Shown piece after piece: positions 27,747 to 37,577 of a DNA stretch of 64,000 bases. The stretch's first letter is position 1. The number at the start of each line of letters is the position of its first letter. The notes beneath the pieces were generated by a model. The model saw only the letters and a program-made list of their open reading frames with translations, made no database searches and was not told the origin of the DNA. The position numbers and the translations under genes are program-made. Origin of the DNA: Schizochytrium sp. CCTCC M209059 (Eukaryota; Sar; Bigyra; Thraustochytrida; Thraustochytriidae); contig KN805372.1 in the NCBI GenBank assembly GCA_000818945.1, positions 1,010,820-1,074,819 on the forward strand, written 5' to 3'.

Positions 27747-29475
27747 GATGCTTGTGAGTGCCCGCCTTTTACCCAAGACGATCTTGCCGTGTCGCACCGC
27801 ACTTTCGCGCGCGCACACGAACGTAAACGTGGAGGAAGAGGCTTGAGGGAAACCTTGCAGCTAGGGGCGGCGCAGCGTTCGGTGCACGCAGGAACAGCCG
27901 GAAACTGTCTGATTGAGACCTGACGAGACCAAAGATAAAATCTTCGAGAAAGAGAGAGAGAAGGCGTAATAAATCTTTTGGATAATTAAAAAAAAAACGA
28001 TCGGTACTGACCAAGCTCTGCAACAAAAATAAAGCTTGTCGTCTTTCAGGATCGCGATTAGCCAGCCAAAGAGAGAACACCATTCCTGGCAGTGAGGTTT
28101 GCGGCCACTACAATGCCCAGGACCGAAACCAGGACCCACTCGCCTGGCTCGCCCTTTTGCAAAGCGCATGAGATGAGATGTTTACACAAGAGTCCGCGCG
28201 CTTCCTTGTTCGCGGCTCTTCCATTTTCCAAGACTCTGGCGTTCTTTTCCGTCCCTGAGAACAACATGTCTCGCGATGTCTTGTAAAACTGCTGCTAGCA
28301 TCGATATTTCTCGTCGTGTCTTCGCGCCTTCCTCCGTCTTGCTCTTCTAGTGGACCCACAGCCTTGATCGAAGTCAAAGTTTGGCGTCCCATCATGGCCG
28401 TCCGTTCCCCCGCTCTCAGGCTGCGCTGCATCCCGCCCTCGACGTTTTCGCATCTTCGCGCGCCGCGACGCCACCAACGTGGCGGCGGCTCTCTTTGCTT
28501 TGCGCCTCGAACTCTTTGTCGCGGTCATCCTCTCCCGATCTCCGGCCCGTCGCGTCGCGCACGGACTCATCGCGCCTCCTCGCGGCAGGCGCGGCTCTCT
28601 CCGGCAGGCAGGCCAGTCGCCTTGCAGATTGCAGCAGCTCAGCTGGCTGCGGACGCAGGACCACCAGCCTGCCAGTGGGTGGAGCTCGCTCCGGCCCTTT
28701 GCAGCCAGCCAGCCAGCCGCCTTCGCGAGCAAGGCCTGCTGCGGCAGCGGCCAGTCTGAGCTGGCGTGGAACGCAACGGAGCCGCGTCGAGTCGAGTCGA
28801 GTCGAGTCGAGCTGAGTTGACTTGACTTGACTTGCGTTGACTTGATGTGCGTCGCGTTGGGTCTTGCCTTCGAGCACTGCACTGCACGTGGTAGAACTTG
28901 CTGTTCTTGTTGTCAGTTTCTTGGCCGCCCGAGCCGCCATCGCACGACGTCATTAGTTTGGGCGGACAGAGAAGGCCGCAAGCGGACCCGCCTCGCGCCC
29001 AGTCCCCATCATTGTCGGAAAGAGCGGAGACTGCAAAGGCGGCCGCAACGAGCAGGAGAGCAGAGCAGAGCAGAGCAGAGCAGAGCAGAGCAGAGCAGAG
29101 CAAAGCAGGTTCGGCCCGAGGCCCAGCCGGGCGAGCGAGCTTAGCAGAGCCACGAGCGCAGCCCTCGCGGCGAGGTCGCGTCCCGCTCGAGGTGGAGAGC
29201 GAGGGGGAGTGAAAGCGCTCGGCAGATTGGCAGCGGGCGAAAGAAGCTGGACGTCCTTGGCGAGAGCAGAGCGGAGCTGAGCGGAGCTGAGCGGAGGAGA
29301 GCAGAGCAGAGCAGAGCAGGGACGGGTGTTTGTTCGATTCTTCGCTCGCTTGGACGACTTGTGCTTGTGTTGGCGCGCAAGCTTGGTTGGGCTTGATTCT
29401 CATTCAAGCTTGGGCGCGCGTGCGCGTGCGTAGAAGAAGACACTCGTTGCTGAAATTTGCGTGAAGTGAGCGAGA
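27747..29475. other. gene-poor divergent region
   Basis: About 1.7 kb between the tail-anchored protein and the ABCC transporter, with no convincing gene. Open frames between 28.3 and 29.2 kb overlap on both strands and encode repeat-derived peptides. Repeats include GTCGA and CTTGA units (about 28788-28845), AGAGC arrays (29057-29101, about 29295-29318) and CGGAGCTGAG copies (about 29271-29292). The right end must hold the ABCC promoter. Confidence 0.55.
29057..29101. repeat. (AGAGC)9 pentanucleotide repeat
   Basis: Nine AGAGC units upstream of the ABCC transporter. A shorter copy of the same unit lies at about 29295-29318. Confidence 0.9.
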
Positions 29476-32400
29476 ATGGAGCTGCAAGAGCGCAATAAAC
29501 CGGAGACCAATGCAGTGGTGGCGCCCGGCGAAAGCCTCGCGAGCGTGCAAGACCCGTTGTCTGAGATGCTAGATGAGCAAAAGGAGATCAAGGCAGACAG
29601 TCCCGAGGAGCTGCACCCGTTTCGACCTCTTGATGACGTGTCGTGGATCTCCCGAGCCACCTTTTCGTGGTTCTGGCATGTCCTGCGTACAGGACACCGT
29701 CGTGAAATCAAGCACGCGGAGCTAGCGAGGCTTGAGAAGAAAGACGATCCGAACCTTCTCTATGAACGCTTCGTATCGTTGTTTGAGCACGAAAAATCGC
29801 TGGCGGAAGCGAGGCTCAAAACGAAAAATGCCGCTCTTGCCACCGCCGGCAAGCCTCTGCGCAAGCTCGAGCAAGAGGTTCCCATGCTCAAGATCATGAT
29901 GAGCATGGTCGGCTGGGGTAACATTGGCATCGCTGCCTTTCTCTCGCTCCTGCAAAACGTGCTGAGCGTCATGACCCCATTCATGAGCAAGTGGCTCATC
30001 GAGAGCCTCGCCGAGACCTCGGACGCCCCGGACAAGGCGCGTGCCGGGTACGCCGTAGGACTGATTGTCTTGCCCTTGGCTGCATCGTTGTGCCAGGCCC
30101 AAGCCATGTACATTTCAAAGCGTGGCTCGCAGCACCTCTTTGCCGTCTTTACGCAAGCCATCTTTAATAAGGCATTGCACCTGAGCAGCGCGTCACGCAA
30201 TGAGTCCAGCTCTGGCCAAATTGTTAACCTCATGTCCACGGACGCTGGCTCTGCCATGGAACGGGCCATCTTGCTCATTTACCCACTATTCATTGCGCCT
30301 CCTCTCATCGCTATCCTGTTGTATCTTTTGTACCGCGAGATTGGAATTTCCACCTATGCAGGTCTCGGCTGTCTGGTAATTATCATGCCTATCAACGTGT
30401 GCGTCTTCGTCTCGCTCATGCGCGTCTACCAGAAGATCATTGTGCTCACAGACGAGCGCATTAAGCTTTGTAATGAGGCTTTTCAGGCGATCCGCGTCCT
30501 GAAAATGTACGCCTGGGAGAGACCTTTCATGAAGAAGATTGCAGCAGTTCGCAGCAAGGAACTCGAACACCTCATGAAACACGCCTATCTCTTTGCAATC
30601 GGCATGAATGCCGTCTTTCTGCAAATGCCCTACTTTATTCAATTCTTCGCCTTCACGACGTACTTCCTCTTGGGCAACGCCTTCCTTCCGTGGTCAATCT
30701 TCACGGCCATTCAGCTTCTGCAGGTGCTTCGTCAAAGCTTTACACAGCTACCGTCGGCCATCACGCAGCTGAGTCAGACCTTGGTGGCACAGCGACGCAT
30801 CAAGCGCTTCCTTTTGCTGCCTGAGCTCTCGCGCGAGGGCGCGTCTTTGAACGATTCGGACCTGCAGGTCGGTGAAATGCGTCTCGAGAATGCCACCTTC
30901 AAGTGGGGTGAAGGCGTGCCCATTGACGAGATCGCGCCACCGAAGCGCCGCGGCAGACGCGGCGGGAAGCGCGGCAAAGCGCACGACACTCCGGCTGTCG
31001 AGGCTGAGCGACCTGCTGCTGATCAGGGCGAAGTCAACTCTGTAGTCCTCCACGACATTTCTATTGAGGTGCCGAAGGCCACGCAGACTGCAGTGGTTAG
31101 CTCTGTCGGGAGCGGCAAGAGTTCGCTACTTGCCGCGATGATTGGCGAGCTCGAGGTAGATTCTGGCTCGGTGCGAGCCAATGGACGCATCGCCTATGCC
31201 CCACAGCAGCCGTGGATTATCAGCGCGACCATTCGCGAAAACATTCTCTTCGGCAATAAGATGGAATCCGCACGCTACAAGGAGGTGATCAAAGCTTGCT
31301 CGTTGCGTTCAGACCTCAAACTATTCCCGGAGGGCGACATGGCCTTTATTGGAGAGCGCGGCTTGAACCTGAGCGGTGGTCAAAAGGCGCGCATTTCACT
31401 CGCGCGCGCCGTCTATGCCGACGCCGACATCGTGCTTTTGGACAATCCTCTTAGCGCGGTGGATAGCCACGTCGGCGCGGCAATCTTCAAAAACTGCATC
31501 TGCGGACCTCTGCTAAAAGGGAAAACCCTGATCTGGGTCACGAACCAGCTCGACAAGATCAAGGATCTTGACAACATCATCGTTCTCCACGAGGGGCGCA
31601 TTGTAGCCCAAGGCAAGTTCCCTGCTGTCGAGTCAGCAGTGCGCAAGTACTTGCGCACCGAAGATCACGAGAGCAGCGGCAGCGGGGCAGCGCAAACCAC
31701 ACAGGATGATTCGCATGCTCTCACGACGGCAAGTCCGCCGACCTCCCAAGGGGAGACTCCTGGCACAGACGAGCACCGGCTGAGCGTGCTCGAAGACCCA
31801 GCCCACCCCGAACTGAGCGAGGAGGAGCGAGCCGCGATTGAGGTGGAAGCTGAGTCCGCGGAACTGGAGACGCTTCGGCTTGCTTCGACGCTGACGACTG
31901 GCTCTCTCGACAATCGCGTGTTTGATGAGTCGGATGTTGCCGCCAACAACCCTTTGTATGCCAAGGAGCAGGAGGCTGTGGGCACACTCAAGTTTTCGGT
32001 TCTCGTGTGGTTTGTTCGCGCTGCGGGCTCTTTCCTCTTTACTTTTGCTTTCTCGGTGTACATTTTGTACCTCTTCACGCCAGTGTTCTCGCAGTACATT
32101 CTGCAGTGGTGGACCGACGAGGTTCTGGAGTGCTACCAGACAGGCCCACCCTGCGAAGGACGTGGCGATTCTTTTTGGTACTACATGTACCTGATGCTCT
32201 TTGTCCTCGGCATTGTGATGGTGATCTTTGCCGGGTTTTTTATTGCTCGTGCTCGTGTGGCATCGTCGAGGCGGATTCATGACGATCTCTTGCGGGCAAC
32301 GTTTGCGAGCGGCATTACGGATTTCTTTGATGTGGTCCCCATGGGTCGTATCCTCAATCGCTTCTCCAAGGATATTACCACGATCGATGTGAATCTGAGC

Positions 32401-33792
32401 CAGATGCTCATGTTTGGCGTGGCGACCTTGGGTTTTACCCTTGCCGCCTTTTTGGGTCTGATTCTTGGAACGAGCGGTCTCTTTGGCATTGTGGTTCTTC
32501 CTTGTATCGGAGCCTACGCCCTCGTGTACCGGTACACGCGCAAGAGCGCAATTCAGCTGCAGCGACTCGAGTCCACGTCGCGATCACCCATTTACAGCCA
32601 GTTCAGCGAGGTTTTGAATGGCCTGAAAACGGTGCGCGCTTTCCAGCAAGAAAATCGTTTCAAGCTGCGGAACCGCAATGCTCTGGAGTCCAACATGAGG
32701 GCTTTCTTCCTCGTGCGCGTTGTGCTGCCCAGTTGGCTCATGGTTGCAGTCAACATTTTCGGTGTCTTTATCACTGGCTTCACGACGCTCTTTATCCTCA
32801 CGACGGACCTCATTGCGGCGGGTCAGGCCGCTCTCGCGCTCACGTACGCAATTACCATCACGCAGACGCTCAATGCGACTACAATGGTCAACACAGAGAT
32901 GGAGGTGATGATGAACTCTGTGGAACGCATTAAAAAGTTCGTCGATGACGCTGTTGTGGAAGATCCAATTCTTCGGGACGCGCCGCTGTTGGCGCTACAA
33001 GACCTTGATGGGGCGAACGCTTTGGATGTCCGTGTAGCCAGCGACCTCGACGATCAATGGCCGAGTTCAGGTCGAATCGAGATGCAGGGGCTTGTGATTG
33101 GCTACCGCAAGGGACCCGACGTGCTGCACGGCGTTTCGTTGACGATCGAACCCGGCGAGAAGATTGGCGTCTGCGGCCGGACGGGATCGGGCAAGTCCAC
33201 GCTCCTCTCGGCACTCTTGCGCATCGTCGAGCCCCGGGCGGGCACCATTGTTGTCGATGGCGTCGACATTCGAAACATCACGCTTGAACAGCTGCGTAGT
33301 CGCATGGCCATTATCCCACAGGACCCAGTGTGTTTCATTGGCACGATTCGGCTCAATCTTGACCCTTTCGAAGATCACTCTGACGAGGATATCAACGAGT
33401 GCTTGCGTCAAGTACAGCTTGAGCAGTGGGTTGGCAAACTTGACGCCCCCGTGGCAGAAGGCGGCGAGAACATTTCCGTGGGCCAGCGTCAGATGATCTG
33501 CTTTGGTCGGGCAATTTTGCGTCAGACAAAGGTTCTTCTCGTCGATGAAGCCACTGCGCACTTGGACGCCGGTACAGACGATCTCATTCAAAAGATGGTG
33601 CGCGAGGTTTTCCGCGAGCGCACCACAATTACGATTGCACACCGCCTGCAGACGATCTTGGACTCGACGCGTATCCTTGTCATGGAAAATGGTCTTATTG
33701 GAGAATTTGACACGCCTGATGTCCTCACTGCTGATCCGGACTCGCGCCTCTCGCGTATGCTCGAGGCCGAGCGCTCAAAGGGTTCGCACTAG
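29476..33792 (+). CDS. ABCC/MRP-type multidrug-resistance ABC transporter
   Basis: 1438 residues, uninterrupted, from an ATG at 29476. Two membrane domains alternate with two nucleotide-binding domains: membrane helices about 140-450, NBD1 about 470-730, a long acidic linker, helices about 830-1130 and NBD2 about 1195-1430. There is no extra N-terminal membrane domain, so it is a short MRP. NBD1 is degenerate: Walker A begins with Ser542 (SSVGSGKSS), Asn657 replaces the catalytic residue after Walker B (LLDNPLSAVD) and Asn690 replaces the switch histidine (VTNQL). NBD2 is intact: GRTGSGKST, ISVGQRQM, LLVDEATA and TIAHRL. One weak and one active site is normal for ABCC proteins. They export glutathione conjugates and other organic anions; the substrate here is unknown. 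Confidence 0.95.
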   Translation: MELQERNKPETNAVVAPGESLASVQDPLSEMLDEQKEIKADSPEELHPFRPLDDVSWISRATFSWFWHVLRTGHRREIKHAELARLEKKDDPNLLYERFVSLFEHEKSLAEARLKTKNAALATAGKPLRKLEQEVPMLKIMMSMVGWGNIGIAAFLSLLQNVLSVMTPFMSKWLIESLAETSDAPDKARAGYAVGLIVLPLAASLCQAQAMYISKRGSQHLFAVFTQAIFNKALHLSSASRNESSSGQIVNLMSTDAGSAMERAILLIYPLFIAPPLIAILLYLLYREIGISTYAGLGCLVIIMPINVCVFVSLMRVYQKIIVLTDERIKLCNEAFQAIRVLKMYAWERPFMKKIAAVRSKELEHLMKHAYLFAIGMNAVFLQMPYFIQFFAFTTYFLLGNAFLPWSIFTAIQLLQVLRQSFTQLPSAITQLSQTLVAQRRIKRFLLLPELSREGASLNDSDLQVGEMRLENATFKWGEGVPIDEIAPPKRRGRRGGKRGKAHDTPAVEAERPAADQGEVNSVVLHDISIEVPKATQTAVVSSVGSGKSSLLAAMIGELEVDSGSVRANGRIAYAPQQPWIISATIRENILFGNKMESARYKEVIKACSLRSDLKLFPEGDMAFIGERGLNLSGGQKARISLARAVYADADIVLLDNPLSAVDSHVGAAIFKNCICGPLLKGKTLIWVTNQLDKIKDLDNIIVLHEGRIVAQGKFPAVESAVRKYLRTEDHESSGSGAAQTTQDDSHALTTASPPTSQGETPGTDEHRLSVLEDPAHPELSEEERAAIEVEAESAELETLRLASTLTTGSLDNRVFDESDVAANNPLYAKEQEAVGTLKFSVLVWFVRAAGSFLFTFAFSVYILYLFTPVFSQYILQWWTDEVLECYQTGPPCEGRGDSFWYYMYLMLFVLGIVMVIFAGFFIARARVASSRRIHDDLLRATFASGITDFFDVVPMGRILNRFSKDITTIDVNLSQMLMFGVATLGFTLAAFLGLILGTSGLFGIVVLPCIGAYALVYRYTRKSAIQLQRLESTSRSPIYSQFSEVLNGLKTVRAFQQENRFKLRNRNALESNMRAFFLVRVVLPSWLMVAVNIFGVFITGFTTLFILTTDLIAAGQAALALTYAITITQTLNATTMVNTEMEVMMNSVERIKKFVDDAVVEDPILRDAPLLALQDLDGANALDVRVASDLDDQWPSSGRIEMQGLVIGYRKGPDVLHGVSLTIEPGEKIGVCGRTGSGKSTLLSALLRIVEPRAGTIVVDGVDIRNITLEQLRSRMAIIPQDPVCFIGTIRLNLDPFEDHSDEDINECLRQVQLEQWVGKLDAPVAEGGENISVGQRQMICFGRAILRQTKVLLVDEATAHLDAGTDDLIQKMVREVFRERTTITIAHRLQTILDSTRILVMENGLIGEFDTPDVLTADPDSRLSRMLEAERSKGSH

Positions 33793-34615
33793 GTCTAGCT
33801 TTTTGCAGCACCAACTTATTTTTCACGTCCATGAGTCGTCCTTTCCCCTTCTCGTCTTCTTACCCTCTCGCGGCAGCACCTTGGTGGCTGGCTGTCTGCA
33901 ATGCCACGCGAACAAGCGGCAGCCGTTTCTCCTTCATGCAGAACCAACATAACCTCCAGGACTTGTGCTGTATTTTAACAATTTCCCTCTCCGCAAGTCA
34001 GCGCAAGTTCGCTTTTTTAGTTTCCTTTCTTTTTTTGCCAGGCTAGCTATCTAGCCATCAATCGACCAGTGTCCGCCACTTGGCAACCTCTGCGGCTCGG
34101 CTTTGCCTTTCTCTTGGGGCTGGCTGCATGGCGACGCTGATGAGCCTTGGGTTCTTGGGGCTCGACGGGTCGGGAATATCTGCATGCGTGGTGGGCCTGC
34201 CTGCTTCCGGAGTCATCCCCGTTTGCCCACGTTGAACAAAACCCGCAAAGCGTTGTGAGACACAAGCAGCTTGAAGCAAGCCAAGCAAGCCAACACGCAA
34301 ACAAACAAACAAACCAACAAACGAACGAAGGAAAGAAAGAAAGAAAGGAAACAGAAAAACAGGCGAACGAAGGAAAGAAATAAACGAACGAAGGAAAGAA
34401 AGAAACGAACGAAGGAAAGAAAGAAAGAAAGGAAATTGGAAAACAGACGAAAGAAAAAAAATAACAAACGAAGGAAACAAACAAACGAAGGAAACAAACA
34501 AACGAAGGAAACAAACAAACAAACAAACAAACGAACGAACGAACGAACGAACGAACGGAGGAACGACCGAAGGAAGGAAAGCCGGGAAAGCAGCAACAAA
34601 GCCCCAAGGCGAGCA
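33793..34615. other. intergenic region with AAAC/AAAG microsatellites
   Basis: About 800 bp: the ABCC 3' end, then unremarkable sequence to 34.27 kb, then about 290 bp (34270-34560) of interrupted AAAC, AAAG and GAAC units. The purine-rich stretch lacks stop codons in several frames and yields spurious Lys/Gln/Asn-rich peptides. Confidence 0.65.
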
Positions 34616-37453
34616 TGGGCCAGACGCAGGGGACGCCGCGGCACCGGCGCGGGCGGCGGCGCGGGCAGCGCGGGCCTGGCGCGGGCGGCGGCCTCGGCGG
34701 GGGGCGGGACGAGCACGCGCGACGGCGAGAACAAGATCGGCGACGAGGACCGCGACGAGGACCACGGCGACGAGGACCGCGGCGACGAGGACCACGGCGG
34801 CGAGGACATCGAGGTCGAGGCGGAGGGCCGCGGCAGCGACGGCGGAGCGCAGACTCAAGCGAGGAGAGCGAAGAGGAGGGGCGCGCCTCGAAGGAAGCTG
34901 GCCGTGGCCGCGGCGAAGGGCAAGGGCGGCGCCGGGGACGAGGACGAGGCCACGAGCGACGAGGCCAGTCCCGAGGACACCGACGACGAAGGGGGCAACC
35001 GCAGACGTGGCAACGCAGACGTGAATGAGCGATCAAGACCCAGGCGGCGCTTGCGCAACGCTCGAGCCAGTTTGCACAGCGAGGCGTCGCCATCCCAGAG
35101 AAGACCAAGACGTGCTGTCGCCACGGCAGCGGCAGCAGCGGCAAGAGCGCGCTTGCAAGAAGATGAGGAAAGCGACGGGGAAGAAGACCATCTTCATGAT
35201 GATGACGACGATGAAGACTTTCTCGAAGTGGACGAGGGCGGGTCTGACTCTGGCGAGGGAGGTGAGAACGACGACGAAATCGTCGACGACGACGAGGACG
35301 ACGACGAGGACGATGAGGTAGACCCTGTGTCCCGTAAGCTTGCTCGAGCGACGCGTCAAAGTCGCAGAAATACCTCTGGGCTGTCTTCCAAGTCTCTATC
35401 GCCAAGCCCGAGCCGACAAAGTCGCAGCAGTGGCAGAAATCAGCACAGTGATCAAACAACCAACTCAACGCGAAGAAAACTTCGGTCGAGCGCCACCGGA
35501 CTCGATGTTAGGCCAGCCACACGTGGCCTGGGCACACAGCGAGTTCTTCAAAGGGTCAAGAAGGAAGCATCCCCCGGCCGACACGATCGTCAGAGATCTA
35601 GCAGGACTTATTCCCTCGAAAACATTGTCGAGATTGACCAGGCGGGGTCCATCTCTAATCGCACGGAACGAGGGGCGCTCACATCCAAAAGAGCCAGAGC
35701 CAAAGCCGCGCCCTTGCCTCGCAAGCGAAGGCCTTGGTCACGCGCCGAGCACGAAGATGAAGAAGAGCTCGAGCAAAGAGGGGGGGACCACATCGAAGAC
35801 GAAGAAGCATCGAGCGAGGAGGAGGAGAGACCTGTCAGAACCACGCTTGCCGCTGCACGAGCCGTTCGGGCCTTGCCTCCGAAGAGCAAGATTGAAGCCG
35901 CCAAGAAACCCCGGAGAAAACATCGAGGAGGCGAAACCCTCGACAGTGACAGCAGCGACGAAAGCAGCAGCATTAGCAGCAAGAGCCGCAGCGAGACGAG
36001 CGAAAGCGACGATGAAGGAGAAGCGACAAAGGAACATTTGGGGTTTTGTAAACAGATGTCCACTGAGACCGCTGACAAGGAAAGCGAACTCATGACGGAC
36101 GGGGCTGTGCTCTTTTATGGAGACTCCATCACTTGGGGCATGGCGCACAATTACACGGGACGATACGAAAAGACATGGCCTCGTTTGTTGACGAAACGTC
36201 TGGACCAGTTCAACTTGAAGGTGGTGGAGTCGGCACTCTGCAGCCGCACAACAGCCTTGGACGACGACGGGAACGGCGAATGGCTGACAGGAGCGCAGCC
36301 ACACGACTTTAATGGTCTGGATCACTTTGTTCCAGAGTTCATCAGCGCGTGTCCCAAATGGCTAGTCGTGCTTCTTGGGACGAACGATCTGCGCACAACT
36401 ATTCGAAAACGCGTCAAGGCGAGGACCCGTCTCGACGCTCGTCAGATTGCCAAGAGCTGCGCCCGTGTACCATTGGCTGCGCGCAAGATTCATGCAAAGA
36501 ATCCTTTTTTTCGCTCAGGTCTGCGCATCATTGTCGTGTGTCCGCCGCAAGTCAATTTAAATGCACTCGCGCGCGAGCTTGGGTACGATGATTCTTCAGC
36601 TCGTATCGCCCAGGACTTTTCACGAGCTTACAAGCAAATGTGCGAAGAGCACGATTTCCTGTACGCCGAGGCGCCTGTGGACATGTCTTCCTCAATTGAT
36701 GGAATTCACGTCACTGAGGAGGCGAACGAGCTGTACGCAGACGCAGTTTGGTCTATTTTCCATCGGGAACTCGGTCCCACGCCGGAGGAGGTGGAGCTGG
36801 CACGCGTGCACGCGGCAGCGGCGAGCGGTCTTCTGCCCGAACTGCCTGGATCATTGCAGCTTCCCTTAAGTCAGCAGCAACGGCAGCGCCAAGCAAGGTC
36901 GGGGGGGTTAGGCTTGGACGCGTTGTCGAATGTTGGTCCTGCTGGCGCTGTTGCACATGATGAGACCGATCTCGCGGGCACTCGTTCTCTCAGTGTTTCG
37001 TCTTCGTCCATTCCCCTTGCTCCGCGTCAGCGCGCAAAGGGAAATTTGAATGTTCTTCGCAAGAGAACAAACAAGAAATCTGAAGGTGCGCAGGCGAAGA
37101 AACGGCGCACCAACGCATTATTCCCTCCGTTGAGACCTTCGGATCCTTCGACAAGTAGTATGAAGCAGCAGTACTCGGCCAAGGAAGAGCTAGTGACAAT
37201 CGTCGGCGTCCCGAAGCATGACATGAATAAGCGAATCGACAATGAGATCATGCTCGTGGACACATTAAGCCGCATTTGCTCTGTGCTTTCACCTGCAGAC
37301 GTCAACGATATCCTCACGACCACGTTGAGTGCACAGGGCGAACCCTGGAGTGAGGCGGAGCGTATACTTTCAAAGGCTTTGGCCAAAGTGCAGACGCTTG
37401 CTGGTGCTGACCTTGCGGAGCAGTTATCCAGAGTGATTGGCATCGCTCTTTGA
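34616..37453 (+). CDS. SGNH hydrolase fused to a long acidic/basic disordered region (start unresolved)
   Basis: The frame is open without a stop from the repeat at 34.27 kb to 37453, yet its first ATG is at 36056. From that ATG the product is 465 residues and carries an SGNH/GDSL hydrolase domain: GDSITWG, CSRTTALDD, GTNDLR and DGIHVT supply the Ser, oxyanion and Asp-His elements. The segment order resembles bacterial arylesterase/acyltransferases of the Mycobacterium smegmatis MsAcT type. Upstream, about 34.75-36.05 kb reads as a strongly biased Asp/Glu/Ser/Arg-rich tract, likely protein. Its true start may come from a spliced exon, or from the ATG at 34615 after a one-base assembly error. 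The C-terminus has a basic KKSEGAQAKKRRT stretch and an unrecognised helical domain. A nuclear role is plausible, not shown. Confidence 0.7.
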   Translation, partial: WARRRGRRGTGAGGGAGSAGLARAAASAGGGTSTRDGENKIGDEDRDEDHGDEDRGDEDHGGEDIEVEAEGRGSDGGAQTQARRAKRRGAPRRKLAVAAAKGKGGAGDEDEATSDEASPEDTDDEGGNRRRGNADVNERSRPRRRLRNARASLHSEASPSQRRPRRAVATAAAAAARARLQEDEESDGEEDHLHDDDDDEDFLEVDEGGSDSGEGGENDDEIVDDDEDDDEDDEVDPVSRKLARATRQSRRNTSGLSSKSLSPSPSRQSRSSGRNQHSDQTTNSTRRKLRSSATGLDVRPATRGLGTQRVLQRVKKEASPGRHDRQRSSRTYSLENIVEIDQAGSISNRTERGALTSKRARAKAAPLPRKRRPWSRAEHEDEEELEQRGGDHIEDEEASSEEEERPVRTTLAAARAVRALPPKSKIEAAKKPRRKHRGGETLDSDSSDESSSISSKSRSETSESDDEGEATKEHLGFCKQMSTETADKESELMTDGAVLFYGDSITWGMAHNYTGRYEKTWPRLLTKRLDQFNLKVVESALCSRTTALDDDGNGEWLTGAQPHDFNGLDHFVPEFISACPKWLVVLLGTNDLRTTIRKRVKARTRLDARQIAKSCARVPLAARKIHAKNPFFRSGLRIIVVCPPQVNLNALARELGYDDSSARIAQDFSRAYKQMCEEHDFLYAEAPVDMSSSIDGIHVTEEANELYADAVWSIFHRELGPTPEEVELARVHAAAASGLLPELPGSLQLPLSQQQRQRQARSGGLGLDALSNVGPAGAVAHDETDLAGTRSLSVSSSSIPLAPRQRAKGNLNVLRKRTNKKSEGAQAKKRRTNALFPPLRPSDPSTSSMKQQYSAKEELVTIVGVPKHDMNKRIDNEIMLVDTLSRICSVLSPADVNDILTTTLSAQGEPWSEAERILSKALAKVQTLAGADLAEQLSRVIGIAL

Positions 37454-37577
37454 AGCAATTTCAAAACATCTCCTCACGCCACTGTGAGAAATCTGTCTTG
37501 ATCTCTTTCGGCAAACAGGGAGCTGAAGGAGATCAAGTGGAAATTAGCAAGTTGATCAGGAATCAATGTACCTTATC

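Noticed and set aside
28295..29444. Several 100-250-codon open frames on both strands upstream of the ABCC gene
   Set aside because: They follow pentanucleotide repeats and GC bias, overlap in opposite directions, and none shows a domain or a plausible start.
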